A model generated the notes under the pieces. That model made no database searches, was not told where the DNA came from, and was given only the letters and a program-made list of their open reading frames with translations. Below, piece by piece: positions 24,987 to 34,923 of a stretch of DNA of 44,497 nucleotides. Source of the stretch: Zetaproteobacteria bacterium (GTDB lineage: Bacteria > Bdellovibrionota_B > Oligoflexia > Oligoflexales > Bog-1112). Within the stretch, counting starts at the first letter, position 1. Each line of letters begins with the position of its first letter. Made by a program: the position numbers and the translations under genes. The DNA is taken from the NCBI GenBank assembly GCA_947445855.1, contig CANFEH010000004.1, positions 1-44,497 of the forward strand, given 5' to 3'.

Positions 24987-26486
24987 ATGACACTAACCTA
25001 TGCCCAGATTTTAGAAGAGTTAAAAAAAAGACGCTTACTCCTTCACACAAGAGAAGCTCTTCAAAAAAGAAGCTCTTTTCGTATTGACGCTTACGATGAA
25101 GAAGCTTCCGAGGAAAGCTGTTTCATTTTTTTTAAAGCTGTTAAACGTTCCTCCAGTGAACGTCTCAAAACTATTCTCTCTACCAAAGCAACTCTAATTC
25201 TTCTTGAGGAAGACTCTCTTTTAGAACAAATTCCACATGACAGAACTGTTTTACTTGTTACTTCTTGTCGTGAAGCTTGGTCCTACTTATCAGCAAGAAG
25301 TTTTAATAACCCACAAGACGACTTAAATATTATTGCCATCACAGGCACCAACGGAAAAACAAGCACTGCATGGATTATTTCTGAAATCCTGAATTCCAAA
25401 GGAGAGAAAGCTGCTTATATCGGAACACTCGGGAACTCCGTTTCAAAAGAAATAGTTTCTCCCCACACAACTCCAGATCCACCAGCTTTATTTGCCTTAT
25501 TAGACTCTGCTAGAAAACAAAAAATCCGCTACATCGCTCTTGAAGTGTCGTCTCACAGCTTAGTACAAAAAAAAGTTTGTCCTATTCGTTTTGCAGCAGC
25601 TGTATTTACTTCATTTAGTAGGGATCACCTTGATTTTCATAGCTCAATGGAAGAGTACCTAAACACAAAGCTTACTCTTTTTACAAAAAAATATTTAAGA
25701 GAAGGAGCGCCTAGTTTTATTGCTTCTCAAGTAAAACCATTTTTAAGTCAAGAGTCTCTCGAGAGAATTTGTCCTATTTTTTATGGAAAAGAAAAACTTA
25801 CACAAGATAAAACAAATGTTTTTGAAACAAAAAGAGAAGACCTCTCTGGTTTTGAAATTTCTTACACAGAAAATGGGAAAGTCTATAAAGCAGAAGCTCC
25901 TTACCTTGGAGAAAAAAACAAAGAAAATCTCTTTGTCGCAATGCTCTTAGCAAAATTTTTTCTTGGCCACTGGCCTGAGGTCTCGAAGAACACTCTTAGG
26001 CAAATTCCAGCTCGTCTAGAACGACTTTCTCTTAGTAAACAAAAATCTCTCATCTTTATTGACTACGCTCACACACCAGACGCTTTAAAAGACTCTCTTC
26101 TAGAGCTTGCAAAATACAAAGGAGACGCTAAACTATACGTTCTTTTTGGTTGTGGCGGAGATAGGGACCAAGGGAAAAGACCTTTAATGGGGGCTCATGC
26201 AGAAAATTTTGCTGATCACGTCACCGTCACAAGTGATAACCCTCGTAGTGAAGATCAAACAGAAATAATAAGAGCAATTCTCTCAGGCATGAAAAACCCT
26301 TCCTCTGCTCTTGTGGTTGAAGACAGAGAAACAGCTATCATAAAAACTTTAAGCGTTTTGCACGAAGGGGACTGCTTACTTCTAGCTGGCAAAGGACATG
26401 AAAATTATATCGAAGAAAAAGGCAAAAGACGCCCATTCTGTGAAAAAGAAATTGTACTTAACTTTTACAAAGAAAATGCATCATGA
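24987..26486 (+). CDS. murE: UDP-MurNAc-tripeptide synthetase MurE (diaminopimelate type)
   Basis: MurE adds the third residue to UDP-MurNAc-L-Ala-D-Glu. The 499-residue protein has the ATP motif TGTNGKTS (about residues 119-126, Lys124). The HTTPDPPALF segment is substrate-binding, and DNPR (417-420) is the motif that selects meso-diaminopimelate, so the wall is of the A1-gamma type. The SSHSLVQKKV stretch and FIDYAHTPDAL near the C-terminal third are also typical. It ends in a 4-nt ATGA overlap with murF, so the two are translationally coupled. Confidence 0.95.
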   Translation: MTLTYAQILEELKKRRLLLHTREALQKRSSFRIDAYDEEASEESCFIFFKAVKRSSSERLKTILSTKATLILLEEDSLLEQIPHDRTVLLVTSCREAWSYLSARSFNNPQDDLNIIAITGTNGKTSTAWIISEILNSKGEKAAYIGTLGNSVSKEIVSPHTTPDPPALFALLDSARKQKIRYIALEVSSHSLVQKKVCPIRFAAAVFTSFSRDHLDFHSSMEEYLNTKLTLFTKKYLREGAPSFIASQVKPFLSQESLERICPIFYGKEKLTQDKTNVFETKREDLSGFEISYTENGKVYKAEAPYLGEKNKENLFVAMLLAKFFLGHWPEVSKNTLRQIPARLERLSLSKQKSLIFIDYAHTPDALKDSLLELAKYKGDAKLYVLFGCGGDRDQGKRPLMGAHAENFADHVTVTSDNPRSEDQTEIIRAILSGMKNPSSALVVEDRETAIIKTLSVLHEGDCLLLAGKGHENYIEEKGKRRPFCEKEIVLNFYKENAS

Positions 26487-27889
26487 CAAAATTGAGCTGG
26501 AAAAACTACAAAGCTGCACTTGAAAAAACTCTTGTGGAAGCACCTCCTGATGATGAGCCCTCTCCTTGTCCAAAAGACATTAAAATTGATACAAGAGAAA
26601 ACATGAAAGGGAAGTGGTTTTTACCTCTTAAAGGATCTCACTTCGATGGGCATAATTTCATTGAAGAGGCCTTCAAAGGAGGAGCTCTTGGGGCTTTTTC
26701 AGAAATTACATATAAAGATAAGCTACCAAAAGAACTTCATAATAAAATTATTTTTGTCACTGACTGTCTTTGTGCTCTCCAAAAAATTGCAACCTATATA
26801 AGAGAACAAAACAAAGAAACTCTTGTTTTTGCTATCACAGGATCTATCGGAAAAACGAGTACAAAGAATTTACTTGCCTCTATTCTTGAAGAAACCGGGG
26901 AAAAAACGCTACTTGCACCAAAGAATTTTAACAATGAGCTCGGGCTTCCTCTCACACTTTTGCAACTAGAGAAGTCTCACAAGTATGCTGTCCTTGAAAT
27001 GGGTGCTCGCAAAATTGGGGATATTAATTTTTTAAAAAAAATAGCAAAACCAGACATTAACCTTTGCCTCTGTGTTGGCTCTTCTCACATAGGAACCTTT
27101 GGATCCAAAGAAAATATCTACCAAGGAAAGCTAGAAATTCTAGAAAGAACAGTAAAAGAACAAAAAAACCTTGTTCTGAAAGATGATCCTTTGTTACTCG
27201 AGAAAGCTCTCAAGATAGATAGCAATTGCTACACTTATGGCACAAAAGAAGGAGCCGACGCACAACTTCTTGATAGCAAGTTCCTCGGTAAAGGAAAAGG
27301 CCAAGTCACTATCAAGCTTTTTGGAAGGATATTTTCAGCAACTCTAGCCACAGAACATCATGGTCTTATGAAAAATGCAGCAGCAGCTAGTCTACTAGCT
27401 TTCCTTGGAGGAGTTGCTACCGAACAAATAAAATCAGGCCTAGAAAAGTTTTATCCAACAGAGTCTCGGTTTAAAACAATTAAGAAAGAATCTTTTACTC
27501 TTATTGATGATAGTTATAATGCCAGCTTAGAAAGCATGAAAGCTGGCATTGACAGTGTGTTAAGGGCTTACCCAGACAAGAGAGTTACTTGCTTTTTAGG
27601 AGATATGCATGATCTCGGGTCTTTTTCTGAAACCTACCATTTTCAATTAGCTGAATTTTGTCTAGAAAAAAAACTAGCACTCATTGTCACTGTAGGTGAA
27701 AAAACAAGCGAGGCTTTTCAAAAAGTTTTCAAGGAAAGCGACACAGAAACAAAACTCCTTCATTTTAACTCTTCCGAGGAGTTTATAGATGAAGCAAGAA
27801 ACCTAGACCCCTTTGGAGAAATTCTCTATTTCAAAGGAGCTCAATGTATGAATTTAAAAAAAATTATCACATACTTTCTCTCTCTATAA
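26483..27889 (+). CDS. murF: UDP-MurNAc-pentapeptide synthetase MurF
   Basis: MurF attaches D-Ala-D-Ala (made by Ddl) to the UDP-MurNAc tripeptide. The 468-residue protein has the ATP loop TGSIGKTST (about 119-127), where Ser replaces the usual second Thr in GKTTT, and the C-terminal DDSYNASLESMKAGID, a form of the DDSYNANP motif. The FNNELGLPLTLL and AVLEMGAR segments are typical of MurF. It starts at ATG 26483 overlapping murE and ends 12 nt before mraY. Confidence 0.95.
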   Translation: MTKLSWKNYKAALEKTLVEAPPDDEPSPCPKDIKIDTRENMKGKWFLPLKGSHFDGHNFIEEAFKGGALGAFSEITYKDKLPKELHNKIIFVTDCLCALQKIATYIREQNKETLVFAITGSIGKTSTKNLLASILEETGEKTLLAPKNFNNELGLPLTLLQLEKSHKYAVLEMGARKIGDINFLKKIAKPDINLCLCVGSSHIGTFGSKENIYQGKLEILERTVKEQKNLVLKDDPLLLEKALKIDSNCYTYGTKEGADAQLLDSKFLGKGKGQVTIKLFGRIFSATLATEHHGLMKNAAAASLLAFLGGVATEQIKSGLEKFYPTESRFKTIKKESFTLIDDSYNASLESMKAGIDSVLRAYPDKRVTCFLGDMHDLGSFSETYHFQLAEFCLEKKLALIVTVGEKTSEAFQKVFKESDTETKLLHFNSSEEFIDEARNLDPFGEILYFKGAQCMNLKKIITYFLSL

Positions 27890-27901
27890 GGGTTCTGTAG
27901 T

Positions 27902-28978
27902 ATGATTTATCATCTCTCTCTTCTCTTACAGGAGTATGCAAATTTCTTTAACATCGCAAAGTATTTAACTTCTCGTTCTATTTTAAGCCTCCTTTTTAGC
28001 CTCATTTTATGCCTTGTGTTCTACCCATTTTTTATTAGAAAAGTTCAAAAAAAACAGCTAGGGCAAGTCATTCGTAAAGAAGGACCTCAGTCACATTTAA
28101 AAAAAGCAGGCACCCCAACCATGGGAGGCCTTATGCTTGTTTTTGTCATCATTTTGTCTTCTCTCTTATGGTCAAAACTAACAAACCCCTATGTGTGGCT
28201 CTGCGTAGCTCTCCTTGTAGGCTACGGGTACTTAGGTTTTATAGACGATTACAAAAAAGTAACAAAAAATAATTCGAAAGGCCTTTCTGCTAGGCAAAAG
28301 CTCTTCTGGCAAAGCATCATTGCACTTGCTCTGTCTGCTTTTGCTTTTTATTCAGGAAACCACCCTGGGGAAATCGGAATCCCATTCACAAAAGGTGTTT
28401 CTCTTGCACTTGGGCCTTTTTACATTCCTCTTGGAGCTTTTGTTATTGTAGCAACAAGTAACGGTGTCAATCTCACAGACGGTCTAGATGGTCTTGCTAT
28501 TGGGCCAATTATGATTGCTACAGCTTGTTACGCACTCATTTGCTATGTTTCAGGTAATTTTGAATTTGCTAACTATCTTAAATTTCAGTTTGTTCCACAC
28601 GCAGGAGAACTCTCTATTATTGGTGCTTCTGTCGTTGGAGCTGGCCTTGGTTTTTTGTGGTACAACACATACCCTGCTCAAATCTTTATGGGAGATAGTG
28701 GGTCTCTTTCTCTTGGAGGGCTTCTTGGGCTTTTAGCAGTCCTCTCACAACATGAGCTTCTTCTTGTTATTATTGGAGGCGTTTTTGTCCTTGAGACAGT
28801 GTCTGTGATTACTCAAGTTGTGTCTTACAAAACCTCAGGAAAAAGAATTTTCCGAATGGCTCCTATTCATCATCACTTTGAACTCAAAGGGTGGGCAGAA
28901 CCAAAAGTGATTGTCCGTTTTTGGATCATCTCAATTATTCTTGCTCTCATTGGTCTTTTAAGCTTAAAAATACGGTAG
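27902..28978 (+). CDS. mraY: Phospho-MurNAc-pentapeptide transferase MraY
   Basis: MraY transfers phospho-MurNAc-pentapeptide to undecaprenyl phosphate to give lipid I at the cytoplasmic face of the inner membrane. The 358-residue, ten-span protein has PTMGGLMLV, FIDDYKKV with the Asp pair, NGVNLTDGLDGLA, FMGDSGSLSLGG and MAPIHHHFELKGW, all conserved in the family. Length is normal. Position between murF and murD is the usual one. GGGTTCT precedes ATG 27902. The next enzyme, MurG, is not encoded here. Confidence 0.97.
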   Translation: MIYHLSLLLQEYANFFNIAKYLTSRSILSLLFSLILCLVFYPFFIRKVQKKQLGQVIRKEGPQSHLKKAGTPTMGGLMLVFVIILSSLLWSKLTNPYVWLCVALLVGYGYLGFIDDYKKVTKNNSKGLSARQKLFWQSIIALALSAFAFYSGNHPGEIGIPFTKGVSLALGPFYIPLGAFVIVATSNGVNLTDGLDGLAIGPIMIATACYALICYVSGNFEFANYLKFQFVPHAGELSIIGASVVGAGLGFLWYNTYPAQIFMGDSGSLSLGGLLGLLAVLSQHELLLVIIGGVFVLETVSVITQVVSYKTSGKRIFRMAPIHHHFELKGWAEPKVIVRFWIISIILALIGLLSLKIR

Positions 28979-29014
28979 AAGCTTTCTTTTTGGCTTACGC
29001 TCGAAAGGTTTTTG

Positions 29015-30343
29015 ATGAAATATCTCATATTAGGAGCAGGCTTAAGTGGTAGAAGCTTAGCTCATTATTTAAAAGATCAAAAAAAAATTTTTTATTTCTA
29101 TGATGACCGTCTTTCTCCAAAAAACAAAGAAATTCATCAAACCAATACTCATAAAGAATTTCTTTCCTATGAAATGAGCCAAGAGTTTCTTTTAACAGAA
29201 AAAGCCACACTCCTTTTAAGCCCAGGGGTTCCGTCTTTCCACCCTCTTATTGTCTTTGCAGAAAAAGAAAAAGTGACACTCTTAAGCGAACTTGATTTTT
29301 CTCTCACAAAAATTAAAGCTCCTATTATTGCTGTCACAGGGACAAACGGAAAATCTACTGTGGTCTCTATGATTTACCATATACTAAAGAGTCTAAAATA
29401 CAAAACAGCTTTGCTCGGGAATATTGGCATACCAGCTTCTTCTGTTCTCGGAAAAAGTGACATCTATGATTTTCTTGTACTAGAGGTCTCTTCCTATCAA
29501 CTTGAACAGTTACTAGAAAATCCTTTTTATCGTTCTGTCTTTTTAAACTTTGCAGAAGATCACATAGAAAGACACGGCTCGCTAAAAAACTATTTTTTAG
29601 CAAAATATAAAATTTTTGAAACAACTAACAAAGAAAATAAGAGCTTCTGTTCACAGTCTGTCTTGGAACAGGCTCAAAATTTTGGTCTTAACACAAATCA
29701 TTTACCAAGCCCTTTAAAAGTTTTTAACAGTAAAAATTTTGAAGCTTTTATTCCAAAAAAACTTCACTCCCCAAAACATAACCTAGAAAATGCAACGATT
29801 GCTCTAGAGGTTTGTGCTTCTTTTCTTGTTAGTCTTCCTCTTTCTAAAATAGGAGAGACTTTAGAAACTTTCAAAACAATCCCCCACCGATTTGAAACCT
29901 TTGCCACAAGGCGAGGTGTTTCTTTTATTGACGACAGCAAAGCAACCAATATGCACGCAACCCTTTCAGCGTTAGCCTCTTTAGAAAAAAAGACTTTATT
30001 GCTCCTGGGTGGCTTAAGTAAGGGAGAAAGCTTTAAACAGATCGCTTCTTTTAAAGAAAAACTTCCAAAAATTGTGAGCTTTGGTAAAGCTTCTGCTACA
30101 ATCAAAAAAGAACTTGGAGGCGAAATTCTTGTTTTCTCTTTTAACTCTCTAAGAGAAGCAATAGAAAATCTTTTTCAACAATTGGATGAGGACAAGAGCC
30201 TTCAGTGTGTCTTACTTTCTCCTGCTTGTAGCAGTTTTGATGAATTTCAAAACTTCTCTGAAAGAGGAACTTACTTTCAAACAAGCATAAAATCACTCTT
30301 AGCTGAAGAGGAAAAAGAAAATGGAGACAAAAGAAAACCATAA
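29015..30343 (+). CDS. murD: UDP-MurNAc-L-Ala--D-Glu ligase MurD
   Basis: MurD adds D-Glu to UDP-MurNAc-L-Ala. The 442-residue protein starts with a Rossmann strand (LILGAGLSG), has TGTNGKST (about 108-115) for ATP binding and FIDDSKATN near residue 306, a key MurD motif. SPACSSFDEF at the end is also a family hallmark. I start at ATG 29015 with GAAAGG upstream, instead of the TTG at 29012. It overlaps ftsW by 23 nt. Confidence 0.95.
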   Translation: MKYLILGAGLSGRSLAHYLKDQKKIFYFYDDRLSPKNKEIHQTNTHKEFLSYEMSQEFLLTEKATLLLSPGVPSFHPLIVFAEKEKVTLLSELDFSLTKIKAPIIAVTGTNGKSTVVSMIYHILKSLKYKTALLGNIGIPASSVLGKSDIYDFLVLEVSSYQLEQLLENPFYRSVFLNFAEDHIERHGSLKNYFLAKYKIFETTNKENKSFCSQSVLEQAQNFGLNTNHLPSPLKVFNSKNFEAFIPKKLHSPKHNLENATIALEVCASFLVSLPLSKIGETLETFKTIPHRFETFATRRGVSFIDDSKATNMHATLSALASLEKKTLLLLGGLSKGESFKQIASFKEKLPKIVSFGKASATIKKELGGEILVFSFNSLREAIENLFQQLDEDKSLQCVLLSPACSSFDEFQNFSERGTYFQTSIKSLLAEEEKENGDKRKP

Positions 30344-31451
30344 AAAAAAACTTTCCTACAATCTGCTTATGACCACTTTTATCTTATGTTTTATTGGTAT
30401 TCTAGCAAACTATTCCGCCTCTGCTTTAAAAAGCTATGATCTTTTTGGGTCCCCGTACTTATTTGTTTATAAGCAAATTTTTGGAGTAGCACTTGGTTTT
30501 TTCTTTATTTTTTTGATTCAAAAAACACCAACATCTCTTATTGAAAAGGCCCCTCTTCCCTTTTTTTGTCTTACAAGCTTGCTTCTAGCTCTTGTTTTTG
30601 TTCCTGGGGTTTACCATACTGTCGGAGGTGCTGCTCGTTGGATAAAATTTGGTCCTATATCCATTCAACCAGCAGAGCTTGCAAAAGTTTCTCTTGTTTT
30701 TTTACTTGCTAAAAATCTTAGTCGCCCCTCTTTTCGCATCAAACGTTTATCTGCAGTTTACTTAAGCCACTTGTTCATACTGAGCTTTCTTACTTTTTTC
30801 CTACTAAAACAACCAGACTTTGGCTCTACTTTTTTCCTTTTTGTGATCACTTTTTTTATGCTTTTTATTGCTGGACTTAACTTGTTCCATGTTATGGGAA
30901 GCTTTTTACTGATGCTACCAGTGACAGGGTGGGCTATTTACTCAGAACCTTACCGAATGAAACGCATCTTAAGTTTTTTAAACCCTTGGGACAATATGGA
31001 TCACGGAGGCTTTCAAATTATTCAAAGCTACCTTGCTTTTAGTAATGGAGGGCTTCTCGGCTCTGGGTTTGGGAACTCCAAACAAAAGCTTTTCTACTTG
31101 CCAGAAGCACACACAGATTTTATACTTTCTGTCCTAGCAGAAGAACTTGGTTTTATTGGAGTTGTTTTCATTCTTTTGCTTTTTTTGTATTTTATCTTTA
31201 TTTGTTTTTCTATTATGAATGCCTGTGAAGATCCCTATAAAAAACTACTGGCTTTTGGTTTAACCTCGCTTTTAACACTCCAAATTGTCGTTAATATCGG
31301 AGTGGTACTTGGCCTACTACCCACAAAAGGAAGCTCTCTACCCTTTCTTAGTAGTGGGGTCAGCTCTCTTCTTACTTGTATGCTCTGTGTGGGGATTCTT
31401 TCTCACTTAGCTTTAACAAAGGATGCACAAACTAGTCATGATATTGTTTGA
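30321..31451 (+). CDS. ftsW: Peptidoglycan glycosyltransferase FtsW
   Basis: FtsW is a SEDS-family polymerase that extends septal glycan strands from lipid II with FtsI as its partner. The 376-residue protein has about ten membrane spans, IQPAELAKVSLV (a conserved SEDS stretch), NPWDNMDHGGFQIIQSYLAF and SGFGNSKQKLFYLPEAHTDF, with the catalytic Asp candidates in this central loop region. SLPFLSSGVSSLL lies near the C-terminus (usual LPFISYGGSS). It overlaps murD by 23 nt and murC by 29 nt. Confidence 0.94.
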   Translation: METKENHKKKLSYNLLMTTFILCFIGILANYSASALKSYDLFGSPYLFVYKQIFGVALGFFFIFLIQKTPTSLIEKAPLPFFCLTSLLLALVFVPGVYHTVGGAARWIKFGPISIQPAELAKVSLVFLLAKNLSRPSFRIKRLSAVYLSHLFILSFLTFFLLKQPDFGSTFFLFVITFFMLFIAGLNLFHVMGSFLLMLPVTGWAIYSEPYRMKRILSFLNPWDNMDHGGFQIIQSYLAFSNGGLLGSGFGNSKQKLFYLPEAHTDFILSVLAEELGFIGVVFILLLFLYFIFICFSIMNACEDPYKKLLAFGLTSLLTLQIVVNIGVVLGLLPTKGSSLPFLSSGVSSLLTCMLCVGILSHLALTKDAQTSHDIV

Positions 31452-32850
31452 AAAAAATAGTCGTTTCTTCTTTATTGGCATTGGCGGCTCTGGGATGTTT
31501 CCATTAGCATGCTTATTAAAAAAAAATGGCTACTTTTTAGGGGGAAGTGATCAAAAAAAAAGTCCCTATATCCAAAAATTAGAGCAACTTGGGATTCCTG
31601 TTTTTGTAACACATGCAAAAGAAAATATTGATACCTACGATATCATAGTTTATTCAAGTGCCATTTCCATAAAAAACCCTGAGCTCAGTGAAGCACAAGA
31701 AAAAAAGAAAAAAATACTTCATCGTTCAGACATCCTCAAATATTTTGTAAACAACCACCCTTCTGTTACTGTTGTTGGAACCCACGGGAAAACAACTTCC
31801 ACATCTCTTGTTGAAGAAGCTTTAAATAGTTCTCCTCATGAAAAAAGCTCTATTGCTATTGTAGGAGGAACAAACTTATCGTCTCAAAATTATTCTGATC
31901 TAAAAAACTGTCGCTTTTTTATAGCTGAAGCAGATGAATCTGATGGCAGCTTTTTAAAATATGAACCTGACATCACACTCATCACCAATATAGAAAAAGA
32001 TCACTTAGATTATTTCAAAAACTTCGATGCTATTTTGCACCACTTTGAAAAGCACATTTCAAAGTTAAAAGGTTTAAAAATACTTGTTTACAACAATGAT
32101 GAACCTTCTTGTGCAACACTTGCAAGACGCTACCCTGGCGAAAAAATTTCCTTTGGCTTCACAAAAGAAGCTTCTATCCATGCGACAAACCTTGAGCCAA
32201 AAGGCAAAAACACACACTTCACACTAACAACCCCTGTAAACTCTTATAAAGTGACCCTCCCGTTGCTTGGAGAGCACAATGTGATGAACGCTCTAGGAGC
32301 TTTTTCTGTTGCCTATGCACTTAAACAAGACTTATCACATGTGTGTAGAGCTTTTGAAAAACTTCTTGGTATAAAAAGAAGACTAGAACTTATATACCAA
32401 AGAGATAACTGCTATTTTTATGATGACTATGCACACAACCCTGGAAAAATTCACGCTTGTCTAAGCGCTCTGAGAAAACACTTCCCAGACTATAAGCTTA
32501 TTGCTCTTTTCGAACCACACAGATTTAGTCGGGTACGGTTTCTTTTTGATGAATTCGTACAGGCTTTCCATCACGCTGATTTTACTTTTGTTTTTCCTGT
32601 TTTTTGCGCAGGAGAAACACCAAGTCAAGAAGATCGAACAATAGAAGACTTAGTGCGCGAGATCAAAAATTATTGTCATAAACCTGCAGAAGCTGTGTAT
32701 AATGGAAAAGAAGACTATCCAAAAGTGCTAAAAGAGATGACAGAAAAATCCATTGTTGTCTCACTTGGTGCAGGAGATATTAGTACAATTGCCTATCAAA
32801 TAAGGGAACTATTAATATGCGAAACTTCCCTTTTTCAAAAGACTCCTTAA
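31423..32850 (+). CDS. murC: UDP-MurNAc--L-alanine ligase MurC
   Basis: MurC adds L-Ala to UDP-MurNAc, the first peptide step, and it would also receive UDP-MurNAc made by AmgK-MurU. The 475-residue protein has FFIGIGGSGMFPLA near the start, the ATP loop GTHGKTTST (about 119-127), EADESDGSFLKY, the FYDDYAHNPGKI motif and FEPHRFSR. All are typical. ATG 31423 lies inside ftsW; an ATG at 31438 is an alternative. No murG lies between ftsW and murC, and no murB follows, which is unusual. Confidence 0.95.
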   Translation: MHKLVMILFEKNSRFFFIGIGGSGMFPLACLLKKNGYFLGGSDQKKSPYIQKLEQLGIPVFVTHAKENIDTYDIIVYSSAISIKNPELSEAQEKKKKILHRSDILKYFVNNHPSVTVVGTHGKTTSTSLVEEALNSSPHEKSSIAIVGGTNLSSQNYSDLKNCRFFIAEADESDGSFLKYEPDITLITNIEKDHLDYFKNFDAILHHFEKHISKLKGLKILVYNNDEPSCATLARRYPGEKISFGFTKEASIHATNLEPKGKNTHFTLTTPVNSYKVTLPLLGEHNVMNALGAFSVAYALKQDLSHVCRAFEKLLGIKRRLELIYQRDNCYFYDDYAHNPGKIHACLSALRKHFPDYKLIALFEPHRFSRVRFLFDEFVQAFHHADFTFVFPVFCAGETPSQEDRTIEDLVREIKNYCHKPAEAVYNGKEDYPKVLKEMTEKSIVVSLGAGDISTIAYQIRELLICETSLFQKTP

Positions 32851-33674
32851 TAAAGCAAAAGATAAAGAGAAGATCTAACAAGAAAAACCCTTGGAAAAAA
32901 ATTCTTTTTTTCTTTATTTTGAGCCCTCTCTTTGTAGTGCTTTATTTTTATTTTATAACCCCTGTTAATAAAAAATTTGAACAAAAAACAGGACTCTCTC
33001 ACCCAATCAAACCTTCTTGGGAGCTCACTCTAAAGTCAAACTCGCTCGTAACAGATAAAGAAAAAATAATTCGCACACTACCTAAAATTATCCAAGACGC
33101 AAAAACAACCCAAGAAGTTGCACAAAAAATTCAAAAATACTTCTCTTTTGCTAAAACAACCATTTTACAAACAGCTCCTGAAAAACTTATTATTTATATA
33201 GAAGATCGCGTTCCAGAATTTTCGACCTTAGCAGATAAGCAAAGGCTTGTTTCTATTGATCACGAGATTTATGGTGAGCTAAGTTCAGCCTACAAAAACT
33301 TACCTCGCTTGCAAAATATTCTTAAAAAAGGACGAAAAAATTACACTTTTAGCGAAAACGCATCTCTAGTTTTAGAAGAAGAAGAAAAAGAACGACTGCT
33401 TGAAGCTCAAATGATTTTACGACTGGCAGAACAAAACACTCTCAATGTGAAAGAAATTACTTTTGTTGAATACCGAGGGTTTAAGCTAAACTTTCGTCAG
33501 GATAAAACCGAGGTTTTTCTCGGAAGGAAACCTTTTGAAAAGAAATTTTTAAAACTCTTGCAAATAAAGAAGCAGTTTAAAAATGAAGATGGAGCCACAC
33601 GACGTATAGAGCTTGACTATGATGGAAAAGCTTTTATTAAAACACTAAAAACAGGTGACGACGTTGATTCTTAG
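32817..33674 (+). CDS. ftsQ: Cell division protein FtsQ
   Basis: FtsQ bridges early and late divisome proteins. The 285-residue protein has a basic cytoplasmic N-terminus (KIKRRSNKKNPWKK), one span (about residues 29-47) and a periplasmic part with a POTRA-like region (about 70-140) and a beta domain with FRQDKTEVFLGRKPFEKKF near residue 222, a typical FtsQ C-terminal segment. Sequence conservation in this family is low; the gene order murC-ftsQ-ftsA makes the call firm. The 34-nt overlap with murC and AAGGGA upstream of ATG suggest coupling. Confidence 0.88.
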   Translation: MRNFPFSKDSLIKQKIKRRSNKKNPWKKILFFFILSPLFVVLYFYFITPVNKKFEQKTGLSHPIKPSWELTLKSNSLVTDKEKIIRTLPKIIQDAKTTQEVAQKIQKYFSFAKTTILQTAPEKLIIYIEDRVPEFSTLADKQRLVSIDHEIYGELSSAYKNLPRLQNILKKGRKNYTFSENASLVLEEEEKERLLEAQMILRLAEQNTLNVKEITFVEYRGFKLNFRQDKTEVFLGRKPFEKKFLKLLQIKKQFKNEDGATRRIELDYDGKAFIKTLKTGDDVDS

Positions 33675-34899
33675 CAAAACACTAGCACTCGATCTTGGAA
33701 CAACCAAGTTTTGCCTAGCTGCTATAAAAAAAGAAACACCTGAAAGCCTTCCGCAGCTAGAAATTATATCAATTCCTGCTCAGGGCATGTATAGAGGAAT
33801 GCTTTCGAACCTAAAAGAAGCCACGGAAGCCTTGAAAGAACTCCTCACTGTTGCTGAGAAACAACTTGGAACAGATGTTTCAGAAGTTGTTGTTGGTGTT
33901 GCGGGCTCTCACCTAAGAAGCCAAAGAGTAATTGTAGAGCTTTACAACCCTCACCCTTCTCTCATTGGGGAGACAGTCTTACACCAACTTGAAGAGAAAG
34001 CAAAAATTCAAGGCTTTAAAGAAGATAAAGATATTCTGCATTTAGTGCCTATTAACTACACGATTGATGACCGTATCCATACAAAAAATCCAAACGGATT
34101 TTCCTTCAAAAAAATTGTTGGTGAGTTTTTTATACTCCAAGCAGATAAACTCTACTTAATTGATATTGTCAGAGTTTGTAACGAAGCTGGTCTTGAGGTT
34201 AAAAAACTTTACGCAGAGCCCTTTGCTTCTGCTTCTGTTATTTTAAGCCAAAAAGTAAAAGACCAAGGAGTTATTATTGCTGATATTGGAGGAGGCACAA
34301 CAGATGCTCTCGTTTTTAAAAGAGGAGACCCTGTCGATGTCTTTACAATCAATATAGCTGGAAAGATTATGTCAAATGACCTTGCTATTGGTCTTGGCAT
34401 CTCTTTTGACGTTGCAGAACAAATCAAAAGAACTTATGGCCTTCAACAAAGTCCCCCTTATTTTGTAGACGTTATTGACCTTTATAAGAGGCCTAAGAGA
34501 ATTAGTGGAGAAATGATTTTTAATATTCTTTCTGCTCGAGTACGGGAACTAGCTGAGCTTATTAAACAAGCGTCTCATACACACACTGTCTCTTTGCGTA
34601 GTGGCCTCATCCTCACTGGTGGTGGCTCTGAAGTGCTTGGATTAACCTCTCTTCTGGAAAAATTTCTTTCCTATTCTGTGGGTAAAGCAAATCCACAGAT
34701 CCCAACACATCTCTATAAAAATGTTTCCTACACCTCTTCTCTTTACGAACCAGAAGAGCATGAAACAAAATATGCTACCTCACTTGGTTTGTTGTATCTT
34801 GAAACAATAAGACAAGAAGCTAACAAAAAACCAGAAAACCTTAATAAAATAAATAAGTTCTTCAAAAGTTTTTTTGATTGGATGAAAGAGCTTTCCTAA
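33655..34899 (+). CDS. ftsA: Cell division protein FtsA
   Basis: FtsA is an actin-fold ATPase that anchors FtsZ to the membrane. The 414-residue protein begins LALDLGTTKFCLAAI (phosphate 1), has VIIADIGGGTTDALVF (phosphate 2) and ILTGGGSEVLG (adenosine motif). The C-terminal tail NKFFKSFFDWMKEL is an amphipathic helix for membrane binding. It starts at a GTG (33655) that overlaps ftsQ by 20 nt. ftsZ follows after a 91-nt gap with its own promoter. Confidence 0.95.
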   Translation: MTTLILSKTLALDLGTTKFCLAAIKKETPESLPQLEIISIPAQGMYRGMLSNLKEATEALKELLTVAEKQLGTDVSEVVVGVAGSHLRSQRVIVELYNPHPSLIGETVLHQLEEKAKIQGFKEDKDILHLVPINYTIDDRIHTKNPNGFSFKKIVGEFFILQADKLYLIDIVRVCNEAGLEVKKLYAEPFASASVILSQKVKDQGVIIADIGGGTTDALVFKRGDPVDVFTINIAGKIMSNDLAIGLGISFDVAEQIKRTYGLQQSPPYFVDVIDLYKRPKRISGEMIFNILSARVRELAELIKQASHTHTVSLRSGLILTGGGSEVLGLTSLLEKFLSYSVGKANPQIPTHLYKNVSYTSSLYEPEEHETKYATSLGLLYLETIRQEANKKPENLNKINKFFKSFFDWMKELS

Positions 34900-34923
34900 A
34901 AATTTTTCAAAACTCCTCAAAAA

